DNA from: Erysipelotrichaceae bacterium
GTDB lineage: Bacteria > Bacillota_I > Bacilli_A > Erysipelotrichales > Erysipelotrichaceae
Reading direction: 5' to 3'
DNA length: 64,000 bases
NCBI GenBank assembly: GCA_030526485.1
Contig: JAUNCS010000001.1
Location: forward strand, 62,001 to 126,000
The notes below the pieces were generated by a model. It was not told where the DNA came from, ran no database searches, and was given only the letters and a program-made list of their open reading frames with translations. Shown piece by piece: positions 25,548 through 35,278 of this stretch. The position numbers and the translations under genes were made by a program. Within the stretch, counting starts at the first letter, position 1; every line of letters begins with the position of its first letter.

Positions 25548-27002
25548 ATGAATAATGTCGTAATAGAACATAGAGAAAATGTTCACTACACAAAAAGCAA
25601 AAACTTTAGACCATCAACTAGGTATCCTGAATATCTTTTTGAAGAAATAAATTTAGAAAAAAACGATGTATATGACATGGTTCGCGAGTGTTTTCATAAT
25701 GCAGGCTATGATAAAGAAAATTACAATTCACCATCATGGAATCCTTTGTCAACATGTATAAAACCTGGGGATGTTGTTTTGATTAAACCTAATATGGTGA
25801 TGGATGTAAATGTTGGTGGATATGGCGAAGAATGCTTGTATACACAACCATCTGTAGTTGCTGCGGTGCTAGATTATGTATATATAGCTCTTAAAGGAAA
25901 AGGCACCATTGTGGTTGGGGATGCCCCGATGCAGGAGTGTAACTTTGTAAAACTTATTGAGGATAGCGGTTATAAAAGTTTAATTGAATGGTGTAAAGAA
26001 AAGTATGAAGGTGTTGACGTTCAATTAATCGACTTTAGAGGTGTGAGATCTGAAGTTGTTAATGGCGTACATGTTTATTATGAAAATCCTCAATCTAGTA
26101 CTACGATTGATTTAGGAGCTGATAGCGAGTTTTCGGCATTGACAGATAAACAGATGAGAAATGTAAGAATTACTAATTACGACCCAGATTTATTACAGTC
26201 TCACCATAATAAAAATAAGCACGAATACATAATAAGTAATTATGTTCTAAAAGCTGATGTAATTATTAATATGCCAAAACCAAAAACTCACAGAAATGCC
26301 GGAGTTACAATTTCTTTAAAAAATCTTGTAGGTATCAATACGAGAAAAGAATATTTGCCTCACCATACAAATGGTTCTATTGGCGAAGGTGGCGACGAAT
26401 ATCTTAATAAATCGATTATAAAAAGAATAAAAGCAGTATGTCTTGATAATACAAACAGAGAGGCACAAACCAAAAAGAATATTATGATGGCAAGATTCTG
26501 GAGGTTTTGTACAAGATGTTGGTCTTATGCGTCATTACTGATGGATAAAGACAGGTATTCTGAGGGAAGCTGGTATGGCAATAATACAATCAGTAAAACT
26601 ATTCTAGATTTAAATAAAATAGTTTTTTATGCAGATAAATCAGGAAAAATGCAGAATACAAAACAGAGAAGGTATCTGATAGTTGCTGATATGGTGATTT
26701 CTGGTGAAAAAGAGGGTCCCCTTTTGCCAACTCCAAAGCCACTCGGGATTGTTGCAATCGGAGAAAATCCTGTAACATTCGATAAAACAATCGCAACATT
26801 GATGGGAGCGGATATCTCAAAAATCCCGACCTTAGCACAATTGAAATCAAAAAAAGTTAAATATGTGATTGGTGATAATTGCGATGGTGTCATTATCTCA
26901 AATGATAGCGATTTAAATAACAAATCATTAGTTGAATTACAAAGAATGACAGACTTTTCATTTGTGCCGGCTGATGGTTGGAAAGAGAGTTTTAATAAAT
27001 AA
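25548..27002 (+). CDS. DUF362 family protein
   Basis: 484 residues from ATG 25548, with GGAG eight bases upstream. An in-frame ATG at 25527 lies inside the upstream gene and is less likely. DUF362 hallmarks: DVVLIKPNMVMDVN (about residues 75-88), VVGDAPMQECNF, and INMPKPKTHRNAGVTIS followed by LKNLVGIN, the conserved Lys-rich core; the C-terminal part has GPLLPTPKPLG. There is no signal peptide or membrane segment and no cysteine-rich ferredoxin domain, unlike the iron-sulfur versions. The molecular function of this family is not established. Its place between a TupA-like ATP-grasp gene and a GT4 gene suggests a role in modifying the sugar unit, but that is inference. Confidence 0.8.
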   Translation: MNNVVIEHRENVHYTKSKNFRPSTRYPEYLFEEINLEKNDVYDMVRECFHNAGYDKENYNSPSWNPLSTCIKPGDVVLIKPNMVMDVNVGGYGEECLYTQPSVVAAVLDYVYIALKGKGTIVVGDAPMQECNFVKLIEDSGYKSLIEWCKEKYEGVDVQLIDFRGVRSEVVNGVHVYYENPQSSTTIDLGADSEFSALTDKQMRNVRITNYDPDLLQSHHNKNKHEYIISNYVLKADVIINMPKPKTHRNAGVTISLKNLVGINTRKEYLPHHTNGSIGEGGDEYLNKSIIKRIKAVCLDNTNREAQTKKNIMMARFWRFCTRCWSYASLLMDKDRYSEGSWYGNNTISKTILDLNKIVFYADKSGKMQNTKQRRYLIVADMVISGEKEGPLLPTPKPLGIVAIGENPVTFDKTIATLMGADISKIPTLAQLKSKKVKYVIGDNCDGVIISNDSDLNNKSLVELQRMTDFSFVPADGWKESFNK

Positions 27003-27026
27003 TTATTAAGATAACATTGTAAAAAT

Positions 27027-28103
27027 ATGAAAAAAAGAATACTTATGATAAACAGTAGCCTTACTAATGGCGGCTCTGAGCATGTAATGGTATTGTTGGC
27101 GAATGAATTATCTAACCGCGATTATGTTGTGGATATGGTGATTTGTAATAAAGATTTACCAGAAACATACATTTTAAACGACAAAGTAAATAAATTAAAA
27201 TACGATCCTAAAAATTTAAAAGGTCATGCTTTTGTAATAGGTTTAATTCTTTTTATAAGAAAATGTATGAAACAAAAAAAATATCACACTGTTATATCGT
27301 TTATGATGAATTACAATGTGTTAACTTTGATTGCTGGTCTTGGTCTAAAACAAAAAATAATTGTATCTGAAAGAGCAAATCCTAAACTAGTTGATGATTA
27401 TGGTGTTTTGTTTAAAACAGCAGAACAACTTTTATATCCTTTAGCTTCAAAAATAGTATTTCAAACAGAGGAGGTAAAAGATTACTATAAAAAATCAATT
27501 AAGAAATTAGGCGTTGTTATTCCTAATCCAGTAAATCCAGATATAGTTGAGGAATGGGTTGGAGAAGATAGTAAAACTATTACTTCTATCGGCAGATTAA
27601 CAACTCAAAAAAACTACCCCCTGCTGTTGAGGGCATTTTCTATTTATTCAAAACAGTATCCAGATTACAATCTAAAAATTTATGGCCAAGGTCCTCTTTT
27701 AAACGAATTAAAAGAGTATGCTAAGGAATTAAAAATAGATAGCAAAGTAAGCTTTGAAGGATTTACAACTCAAGTTTATAAACATTTGCGTGAGTCAAAA
27801 ATGTTTGTTATGTCTTCGGATTATGAAGGAATATCTAACACAATGATTGAGGCATTAGCTATGGGTGTTCCTACTATATGCACAGATTGCCCGGTTGGCG
27901 GCGCAAGAATGATGATAGAAGATGGAAAAAATGGATTTTTGGTACCTGTTGGAGATGAAACTTCTTTATCTCAAAAAATGGTCATTATTTCATCAGATTC
28001 TAAACTATCAAAGAAGATAAGTGAAGAAGCTTTAAAAATCAAAAACTATTATAGTATAAAAGAAATAACCAATTTGTGGGAGAAAATAATTACTGATTTT
28101 TGA
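27027..28103 (+). CDS. GT4 glycosyltransferase
   Basis: 358 residues, GT-B fold family 4. N-terminal SSLTNGGSEHVMVLLANEL (acceptor loop), VISFMMNYNVLTL and SERANPKLVDD; C-terminal SIGRLTTQKNYPLLLRAF, GFTTQVYKHL, and SSDYEGISNTMIEALAMGVP with the E-x7-E pair, then TDCPVGGARMMI. It is paralogous to 23518-24606 and probably adds the fourth or last sugar of the unit before export by the flippase encoded next. There is no Shine-Dalgarno before ATG 27027 in the short AT-rich gap. Gln codons are 1 CAG to 8 CAA, the opposite of the genes near 4-8 kb. Confidence 0.9.
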   Translation: MKKRILMINSSLTNGGSEHVMVLLANELSNRDYVVDMVICNKDLPETYILNDKVNKLKYDPKNLKGHAFVIGLILFIRKCMKQKKYHTVISFMMNYNVLTLIAGLGLKQKIIVSERANPKLVDDYGVLFKTAEQLLYPLASKIVFQTEEVKDYYKKSIKKLGVVIPNPVNPDIVEEWVGEDSKTITSIGRLTTQKNYPLLLRAFSIYSKQYPDYNLKIYGQGPLLNELKEYAKELKIDSKVSFEGFTTQVYKHLRESKMFVMSSDYEGISNTMIEALAMGVPTICTDCPVGGARMMIEDGKNGFLVPVGDETSLSQKMVIISSDSKLSKKISEEALKIKNYYSIKEITNLWEKIITDF

Positions 28104-28122
28104 TAATTAATATAGGAGAGGA

Positions 28123-29625
28123 ATGCGAAAAAAACTATTATTGTTAAATACAATCACGTCATTATTACTTCAGATAGTAACATTGATATGTGGTTTCATT
28201 TTGCCAAAATTTACAATGTCTTATTTTGGCTCGGATGTTAATGGATTGGTTAATTCTTTAAACCAATTTTTAAGCGTTATTGCCTTTATGGAATTGGGTG
28301 TGGGCGCAGTGGTTCAATCCGCATTATATAAACCACTGGCATTTAAAGATAACGAAGAAATAAATTCCATTGTATCAAGTGCATCGCGATTCTTTAAAAA
28401 GATTGCTATATTACTTTTATTCTACATAGGCATCTTACTGATTGTTTACCCGTTATTTGTTAATAAGGCCTTTTCTCCGCTTTTTGTTGACTCATTGCTT
28501 TTGATAATGTGCATAGGATCATTTGTGCAATATTATTTTGGCATTGTAGACAAAATAGTTTTAAACTCGGATCAACACGGATACGTTCATTATTTGGTAC
28601 AGATTTGTTGCGTATTGTTAAATACAATAATTTGTGTAGTTTTAATTAGACTTAAAAAAACAATTCACATAGTTAAATTAGCTACATCTATCATATATTT
28701 AATACAGCCAATATGTATTCGTTATTTTTTAAAGAAAAAATATAATTTATCCTACAATGTGAAAAATGTTATTGAACCAATTAAACAAAAATGGAACGGG
28801 GTTGCACAACATATTTCGGCTATCATATTAGACTCGACAGATATGATAATATTAACTGTTTTTTCTAGTTTAGCAAATGTATCAATCTACTCTGTTTATA
28901 ACATGATTGTGAACGGCTTGAGGACACTGTTGATGTTCGTTTCAAATAGTACGCAGGCTTTAATAGGCGAGTTATGGGCAAAAAAAGAGATTGATAATTT
29001 AAAGAATTTCGTTACTTTTTATGAATGGGCGATTAATGTTGTAGTGGTTTTTATTTTTGGAGTCACCTCGGTATTAATTGTAGAATTTGTCTCAATATAT
29101 ACGTTAAATATTGTAGATGCAGATTATTATCAGCCATTGTTTTCTTCAATATTGACATTGGCGAGCGCTGCTTATTGTTTAAGATTTCCTTATTTATGTA
29201 CGGTTTTAGCTGCTGGTCATTATAAAGAAACGCAAAATAGTTTCGTTATTTCAGCCGTATTAAATGTATTTATTTCAATTTTTGCAGTAAAGAGTTATGG
29301 CCTTATAGGTGTTGCTATCGGAACACTAATTTCGATGAGTTATCAAACTATTTGGTTAGCATTTTATGTATCTAAAAAGTTGAAAGTTACAAAATTTGCT
29401 ACTTTTATTAAAAATATTGCTGTAGATTTAGTGATTGTGGTATTTTCTACCTTAATATGTAAAGCATTTATAAATATTGGGACTACATATGTTTCGTGGA
29501 TAATTAACGCTTTTATTGCGTCGATTATTTGGGCACTGATTTTATTAATTGTAAATGCGCTTCTAAATAGAAAAATGTTAAGTACAGCAACAAAAAAGAT
29601 TGTTCGAACAACACAAAATTCATAG
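28123..29625 (+). CDS. Polysaccharide flippase (Wzx/PST family), unrelated subtype
   Basis: 500 residues with about 14 membrane segments. N-terminus LLQIVTLICGFILPKFTMSYF, then GSDVNGLVNSLNQFLSVIAF and GAVVQSALYKPLAF, typical of MOP-superfamily lipid-linked oligosaccharide exporters. It is only distantly similar to the two flippases at 5637 and 53148, which are close to each other, so it probably carries a different substrate: the product of the PglC-started pathway. GGAGAGG precedes ATG 28123 closely. It is the last of the CAA-rich genes. Codon preference changes in the following genes. Confidence 0.87.
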   Translation: MRKKLLLLNTITSLLLQIVTLICGFILPKFTMSYFGSDVNGLVNSLNQFLSVIAFMELGVGAVVQSALYKPLAFKDNEEINSIVSSASRFFKKIAILLLFYIGILLIVYPLFVNKAFSPLFVDSLLLIMCIGSFVQYYFGIVDKIVLNSDQHGYVHYLVQICCVLLNTIICVVLIRLKKTIHIVKLATSIIYLIQPICIRYFLKKKYNLSYNVKNVIEPIKQKWNGVAQHISAIILDSTDMIILTVFSSLANVSIYSVYNMIVNGLRTLLMFVSNSTQALIGELWAKKEIDNLKNFVTFYEWAINVVVVFIFGVTSVLIVEFVSIYTLNIVDADYYQPLFSSILTLASAAYCLRFPYLCTVLAAGHYKETQNSFVISAVLNVFISIFAVKSYGLIGVAIGTLISMSYQTIWLAFYVSKKLKVTKFATFIKNIAVDLVIVVFSTLICKAFINIGTTYVSWIINAFIASIIWALILLIVNALLNRKMLSTATKKIVRTTQNS

Positions 29626-29631
29626 TATAAG

Positions 29632-31152
29632 ATGAGTTTTTTGGTATTTATATGTAGAATGTTTAATATGGGAACAAAAATTTTAAAAAAACAAAATTTA
29701 TATAAACTTATTGTCCTTTTTGTATTTATTGTTTTTTGTTATATAACCATCAAAACGCCTTTGGCAGGAGATGACTGGGGTTATGCATTAAATGGTTCTC
29801 AAGGATCACCTATTTTGATGACTATTGAATTCTATAAGGGATGGTCTGGCAGGTTCTTTAGTGAATTATGGGGAATGCTGATTCCTAAGAATAAGATACT
29901 TTGGAATATCATTAATCCATTATTATTTACCGGCATTTATGTTTTCTTATATAAATTGACAGATGTTAAAAAGAAACCAGTTTTAAATGCTCTTTTGATA
30001 TTGGCTTTTATATTATCTGTTGATGATAATCTGCGAATGGAAACATATACCTGGATTATGGGTACAACTTATATTATTCCTTTGTTGTTCTCGCTGGTTT
30101 ATTTTTATATTGCTGAAAGAATAGTGGTTACTAAAGAATACGACAAGAACATCAAAATATTCAGTTATTTAAGCAATGTTCTTTTGTTCATTATCGGTTT
30201 AATGATGGAAAATATTGCAGCTGTAATGATTGGTTCAATTGCTATTCTTATCATCTATTGTTTCTTCAATAATAAAAACGCTTTAAAGTATCTAGTTATT
30301 AATTTGTTCTTTAGTTCAATCAGTTTCCTTATTATGCGTATGTCTCCAGGCAGTGCGTATCGTCTAATGAATGACAATGCTGTGTGGGCTAATTTATCTG
30401 TAATCGAAAAGATCGTTGGAGCTTATCCTAATTTCTTACAGATGACATTTATAAATAATAATTATGCGATTGCTTTATTCTCTATTGTTTTAATCGGTTT
30501 AGCAATAAACAAAAAGAATAAATATAAATATGTTTCAGTAATTGTTTCAATGTTTGGCATTTTTACTGTTTTCTCTTTTGTATTAGGCAGCAATATGTTC
30601 AATGATTGTAGTTCTATATATTCAATGATTTTCTGGCCTCTATATGTAATTAATGCGTTTGCAAGTATCTTCTTATTTATTGAAGATACATATCAAAGAG
30701 ATAAAACTATTTTCTTATTGATTGTTGCTGGTGCGGCAGCGGTAGTGATGTTGATGTCACCGATTTATGGTTCAAGAAGTGCTATCTATACAGTTTATTA
30801 TCTGATTGCTGTTTCGGTGGTGATTTTAGAAAATATTGATATCGATTATAAATATGTATCTATTGTTTTCTTATTGATTCTATTATTTATCATTGGCGAT
30901 AGAACTGTTGAATATATCAATAAGTATCATCTTGTTGGCTTAAGAAATAATGAAAGAATGGAAGTAATAAAGTATTATCAGGAACATCCAGAGGATGAAG
31001 AGGTCTGGATTCCTCGATTCCCAGTTTATTCAATTCATGGTGCCGATATAGAGCCTGGCGATACTTATCATTTTGAAACTTTCAAGGAATACTATGGTTT
31101 GCCACAGGATGCCGATAAAATACATTTCTACTTTGTGGAGGATAATTATTAA
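29632..31152 (+). CDS. Multi-pass membrane protein, GT-C/DUF6056-like
   Basis: 506 residues with about 11 membrane segments. The first outer loop has TPLAGDDWGYALN (D47-D48), then GWSGRFFSE, an acidic loop reminiscent of GT-C transferases and of the DUF6056 group. There is no soluble domain except a short tail (about 440-506). It could transfer a sugar from a lipid carrier outside the membrane, but no catalytic proof is visible; the assignment is tentative. The start is uncertain: ATG 29632 has no Shine-Dalgarno, and ATG 29659 or 29668 would shorten it by 9-12 residues. It lies six bases after the flippase and overlaps the acyltransferase by one base. Confidence 0.5.
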   Translation: MSFLVFICRMFNMGTKILKKQNLYKLIVLFVFIVFCYITIKTPLAGDDWGYALNGSQGSPILMTIEFYKGWSGRFFSELWGMLIPKNKILWNIINPLLFTGIYVFLYKLTDVKKKPVLNALLILAFILSVDDNLRMETYTWIMGTTYIIPLLFSLVYFYIAERIVVTKEYDKNIKIFSYLSNVLLFIIGLMMENIAAVMIGSIAILIIYCFFNNKNALKYLVINLFFSSISFLIMRMSPGSAYRLMNDNAVWANLSVIEKIVGAYPNFLQMTFINNNYAIALFSIVLIGLAINKKNKYKYVSVIVSMFGIFTVFSFVLGSNMFNDCSSIYSMIFWPLYVINAFASIFLFIEDTYQRDKTIFLLIVAGAAAVVMLMSPIYGSRSAIYTVYYLIAVSVVILENIDIDYKYVSIVFLLILLFIIGDRTVEYINKYHLVGLRNNERMEVIKYYQEHPEDEEVWIPRFPVYSIHGADIEPGDTYHFETFKEYYGLPQDADKIHFYFVEDNY

Positions 31153-32105
31153 TGACTATTAATCTACTAAGTAAACATCGAAACAGTTTAATGGCTATTG
31201 CGATGATTTGGGTGGCAATAAGACACTCAAATTTTCCAATGATTATAAATAAGGCTGTTAATTTTGTCCTGGTTCATTGTGGGTATGCTGGAGCGGATGC
31301 CTTTGTGTTTTTATCGGGCTTTGGCATTTACTATGCATGTAAGAAAGAACCAAAATATTGGGATTTTATTAAAAGAAGATTAATCAGAATTCTTCCATAT
31401 AGCGTTGCCGTATGCTTACTGCTATTTGCGATTGGAAGCATCAGCTTGAAAGATGTTTTTGTAAACGGCTTTGGCTTAGCTATCTGGTTTAGAATTGACT
31501 GGGTATACTGGTATGTTTCATTTATTCTTTTAATGTATCTTTTAACCCCGTTCTATATGAAACTGTTTAAAAAGAATCCATATCTGGTAACGGTGTTGGG
31601 TATCGGTTTGGTTTCTTTATTATGCTGCTTTTTAAGTTCAAGAAATGTTTATATTTTCTTTAGAACCAATTTATATTTACTGGGCATATTGTTTGCTCAT
31701 ATCAATGATAAAAAACCAGAAACTAAGATGTGGTGGACTTTAATACCTATGGTATTTGGTTTTGTACTTCAGTATTATTTGATTCATTATGTTGGAAATA
31801 ACACCTTATATACACCGCCATTTTTGTTAGCTATACCAGGCGTAATGTGTTTATCTGCCTGGATAATAGATAAATTAAAATTTGTTCAAAAACCGTTAGC
31901 GTGGTTATCTAAATATTCTTTTCTGTTTTATTTAATACATGAAGAAATTGTTTCTCTTTTGTATTTAAATTACGCTGTTTTATATAGACCAGGAATATAC
32001 TTTGACTGGCTTATAAACATTGTAGCTATCGTAATAGCTCTGCTTATTTCGATTCTTATAAAGAAAGTAATAGATTATTCTATTAAAATAATAATGAGGA
32101 CATAG
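31152..32105 (+). CDS. Acyltransferase 3 family membrane protein
   Basis: 317 residues with about 9-10 membrane segments. N-terminal SLMAIAMIWVAIRHSNFP contains the conserved Arg-His of the OafA/WecH-type acyltransferase-3 family, followed by AGADAFVFLSGFGIYYA, the second family signature. Such proteins transfer acyl (often acetyl) groups to sugars at the membrane. The terminal SGNH domain found in some OafA proteins is absent, so it is a stand-alone membrane unit. GGAGG lies upstream, and the ATG overlaps the preceding stop (TAATG). A second family member is at 48233-49318. Confidence 0.85.
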   Translation: MTINLLSKHRNSLMAIAMIWVAIRHSNFPMIINKAVNFVLVHCGYAGADAFVFLSGFGIYYACKKEPKYWDFIKRRLIRILPYSVAVCLLLFAIGSISLKDVFVNGFGLAIWFRIDWVYWYVSFILLMYLLTPFYMKLFKKNPYLVTVLGIGLVSLLCCFLSSRNVYIFFRTNLYLLGILFAHINDKKPETKMWWTLIPMVFGFVLQYYLIHYVGNNTLYTPPFLLAIPGVMCLSAWIIDKLKFVQKPLAWLSKYSFLFYLIHEEIVSLLYLNYAVLYRPGIYFDWLINIVAIVIALLISILIKKVIDYSIKIIMRT

Positions 32106-32108
32106 TTT

Positions 32109-33008
32109 ATGAAAGGTATTATTTTAGCTGGTGGATCAGGTACAAGACTTTATCCACTTACAATGGTTACATCTAAACAGTTATTACCAATTTATGATAA
32201 GCCAATGGTTTATTATCCACTTAGTACATTAATGCTTGCTGGTATTAAAGATATTTTAATTATCTCAACTCCACAGGACTTACCTAACTTTGAAAGATTA
32301 TTGGGTGATGGAAAGGACTATGGTATTAACCTGTCTTATAAAGTTCAACCATCTCCCGATGGTTTAGCTCAGGCTTTTATAATTGGCGAAGAATTTATTG
32401 GTAAAGACAGCTGCTGTATGGTTTTGGGAGATAATATCTTCTATGGCAATGGCTTCTCAAACATCCTGGTAAAAGCACGTGAAAAAGCTGAAAAGAAGGG
32501 TATCGCTTCAATATTTGGCTATTATGTAAATGATCCAGAAAGATTTGGTGTGGTTGAATTTGATGAAAAGGGCAAGGTTATTTCTATTGAAGAAAAGCCT
32601 AAACATCCTAAGTCAAATTATGCCGCTACTGGTTTATATTTCTATCCTAAGGGTATCGCTAAGAAGGCTAAGGAAGTTAAGCCTTCTGCCAGAGGTGAGT
32701 TAGAAATCACAACATTAAATCAGATGTATCTGGAAGCTAATAAATTGGATGTAGAACTTCTTGGTAGAGGTTGTACATGGTTAGATACCGGTACTATGGA
32801 TTCTTTAGCGGAAGCTACAAACTTTGTTAGAACAGTACAGAATCTTCAGGGCGTAGGTATTAGTGTAATTGAAGAAATCGCATATAGAAATGGCTGGATT
32901 GATAAGACTCAGCTATTAAAGGCTGCCAGCAAATATGGCAAGTCTGAATATGGCAAATATTTAAGAAAGGTTGCCGAAAACAAATACTATTCAGATCGAA
33001 TTAAATAA
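32109..33008 (+). CDS. rmlA: Glucose-1-phosphate thymidylyltransferase (RmlA)
   Basis: 299 residues, the normal length. Nucleotidyltransferase signature [16 protein letters not shown] (3-18), then [23 protein letters not shown] (D near 110, metal binding), [19 protein letters not shown], and [12 protein letters not shown]. It makes dTDP-glucose from dTTP and glucose 1-phosphate, the entry to all dTDP-deoxysugars. RmlB is encoded two genes downstream and RffA at 14288; rmlC and rmlD are not in this window. GAGG precedes ATG 32109. Confidence 0.97.
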   Translation: MKGIILAGGSGTRLYPLTMVTSKQLLPIYDKPMVYYPLSTLMLAGIKDILIISTPQDLPNFERLLGDGKDYGINLSYKVQPSPDGLAQAFIIGEEFIGKDSCCMVLGDNIFYGNGFSNILVKAREKAEKKGIASIFGYYVNDPERFGVVEFDEKGKVISIEEKPKHPKSNYAATGLYFYPKGIAKKAKEVKPSARGELEITTLNQMYLEANKLDVELLGRGCTWLDTGTMDSLAEATNFVRTVQNLQGVGISVIEEIAYRNGWIDKTQLLKAASKYGKSEYGKYLRKVAENKYYSDRIK

Positions 33009-35278
33009 TGATAGATAAATTAAAAAAACATAAATATTTTATCGCAATGACATCGCTAATTTTATTAGCGATTTTTGCTATGATGGCACCATCTTTTATA
33101 CAAGGCAAATACTTTGTTGGTGGTGGCGATGTTAAGACGCAGTGGTTTCCGTTTTATACACTAAATAGAAGAACTACAATAAATGCTTTAAGAAATAGAA
33201 CCTTACCGTTCTATTCTTTTGTGTTGTTTTTGGGAAACAATATCTGGGCGTCTAAATCAAGCTATGGCTTATTTGATATCTATAATGTAATAACTTATTT
33301 AATTGATAAGGATTATTTCTTTATTTACAACCTGCAAGTTGCCACAAAAATACTGGCATCTGGTATCGCAATGTATTTGTTAATTAAGTACATTTATCAG
33401 AACAAGAAAACAGCTATGATTGCAGGTTTATGTTATGGACTATCAAGCTTTGCGATTTACTTTACATCGCAACCCGGATTCTTGTCTTTTTATTCATTGG
33501 CACCTTTTTATTTTTTAGGAATTGAACATTATTTAAAAGAAAACAGAAAACTGTTATTTATTTTTACGGTATTCATATTGTTAATAACTAATTATTATTT
33601 CTTCTATTCTTGTTCAGCTTTAACGCCAATTTACTTTATATATCGTTATCTAAACATTAATAAGAAGTTTAAGGGATTAATTAAGAGTGCTCTGATATTA
33701 ATTGCCTATTATTTTATTGGTGTATTAATGTCGGGAGTTGTAGTGGTCCCAGCTTTCTTATATGTTTTACAAAATGAAAGAGTTGGTGGTTTAAACACAA
33801 GTTTAACTTTTAGGGATCTGAATACTTATTTCCACTTATTCATTTCAACATTTGTACCAAGTCAAACCTATATTTATGGAAATAATATCTTTGATGATCC
33901 TTCGCATAATATAAAAGAAGTATGTCTATTCTCAGGAACAGTAGTTTCTGTTTTGATTCCACAGTTCTTGTCTGATAAAGACAAACTATTTAAATTCTCT
34001 ACACTAGCGGTTTACTTAATACTAATTTCAATAGCGGTATTACCGGTGTGTGGCTCTATTATGAATGGTTTGAGTGATCCATGTTTTAGATGGTTCTTTG
34101 TGTTTATTATCTTTAATATTATTGTGACTTCCAGATACTTGTCTGGAGAAGAGTTGAATAAGAAAACATTAGTCATATCTCTGGCTGTTGAAACGGTGAT
34201 TATTGTGTTGTTATTTGCTTTAGGCATTCTAAACAGACAGGCAAATGTATTTGATTATAGTAAACAGTTGAGTACATTTGTTTTAACAATCTTTTTTATG
34301 ATTGCTGTTGTTATATCTTTAATCAAGGGATTTAAATATTTCTGGGTAATCACTTTTATTGAACTTACATTATTTGCTTATATGAATGGTGTTAAGTCTA
34401 CGATTACGGCAGTCAGTGAAGAAGATATTGATGCAGTAACAAGTGTCTTGGCTGATAATGATAGTTTCTATAATCTGCAAGATTATCTGATTAGCCTTGA
34501 AGAAGGCAACGAAAACGAATACTATCGCATATATGTTCCTTATGACAGCCTGTATTGGGCTTTCTCGCATGACTTGCAGGCTATTTATAATGTGAATGGA
34601 CTAATGTCTTATGACTCTACTTATGCTCAGAGTTTTAATAAGATGAAGTATCTAAACTATCGTGGGGTAGTTGATATTATTGACTGGGAATTTAATATCA
34701 AAGATGTAAATATCATGAACTTCCTTTCAACCAAATACTCTATTACGGCGACAGCTAATGAAATACCTTTTACAGATTATGAAATCTTAGATAGTGAATA
34801 TAGAGGAACACTGGTTGTTGCGAAGAATAATAATTATCGACAAATTGGTTCTACTTACAACAAATCGATTACCTACTATCAGTTAAGAGAAGAATTTAAT
34901 AATGATACAAGTAAATTGAATGAATACCTAATCAGTAACGAGCATGTTGAATGTGAAGGTAGTGACATTTCATCAGTGTATGATATTTCTTACTACAATA
35001 ACTGTTTCAATGGAGCTATTGACGTTAATGCTGGTTCTGTACTGGTGATTGGTCTACCATATGATAAGGGCTGGAAAATAAATATAAATGGTGAAGCTAC
35101 TGATTATTTTGAATGTAATGGTGGTTTTATTGGCTTAAATATTAATGAAGGCCACAATGAAATCAACATGTATTTTATGCCAGAGGGCTTTAAAGCTGGC
35201 GCTTTAATGACGGGAGTTGGCTTTATTAGCTATTTAGGAATTATAATAGTAGAGATAAGAAAGAGAAAAAGTTTATGA
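33008..35278 (+). CDS. YfhO family membrane glycosyltransferase
   Basis: 756 residues: about 12 membrane segments in the first 480 residues, then an extracytoplasmic C-terminal domain and one last membrane segment (about 730-750). The first outer loop has GGGDVKTQWFPFY (38-50), the acidic family motif of YfhO, a GT-C protein that adds sugars to teichoic acids or related polymers using undecaprenyl-phosphate donors. The C-terminal part contains GLPYDKGWKININGE and INEGHNEINMYF, which recur in YfhO proteins. Its donor may come from the GtrB-type enzyme at 41148 or the DPM-like enzyme at 11479. It overlaps rmlA by one base and rmlB by four. Confidence 0.87.
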   Translation: MIDKLKKHKYFIAMTSLILLAIFAMMAPSFIQGKYFVGGGDVKTQWFPFYTLNRRTTINALRNRTLPFYSFVLFLGNNIWASKSSYGLFDIYNVITYLIDKDYFFIYNLQVATKILASGIAMYLLIKYIYQNKKTAMIAGLCYGLSSFAIYFTSQPGFLSFYSLAPFYFLGIEHYLKENRKLLFIFTVFILLITNYYFFYSCSALTPIYFIYRYLNINKKFKGLIKSALILIAYYFIGVLMSGVVVVPAFLYVLQNERVGGLNTSLTFRDLNTYFHLFISTFVPSQTYIYGNNIFDDPSHNIKEVCLFSGTVVSVLIPQFLSDKDKLFKFSTLAVYLILISIAVLPVCGSIMNGLSDPCFRWFFVFIIFNIIVTSRYLSGEELNKKTLVISLAVETVIIVLLFALGILNRQANVFDYSKQLSTFVLTIFFMIAVVISLIKGFKYFWVITFIELTLFAYMNGVKSTITAVSEEDIDAVTSVLADNDSFYNLQDYLISLEEGNENEYYRIYVPYDSLYWAFSHDLQAIYNVNGLMSYDSTYAQSFNKMKYLNYRGVVDIIDWEFNIKDVNIMNFLSTKYSITATANEIPFTDYEILDSEYRGTLVVAKNNNYRQIGSTYNKSITYYQLREEFNNDTSKLNEYLISNEHVECEGSDISSVYDISYYNNCFNGAIDVNAGSVLVIGLPYDKGWKININGEATDYFECNGGFIGLNINEGHNEINMYFMPEGFKAGALMTGVGFISYLGIIIVEIRKRKSL

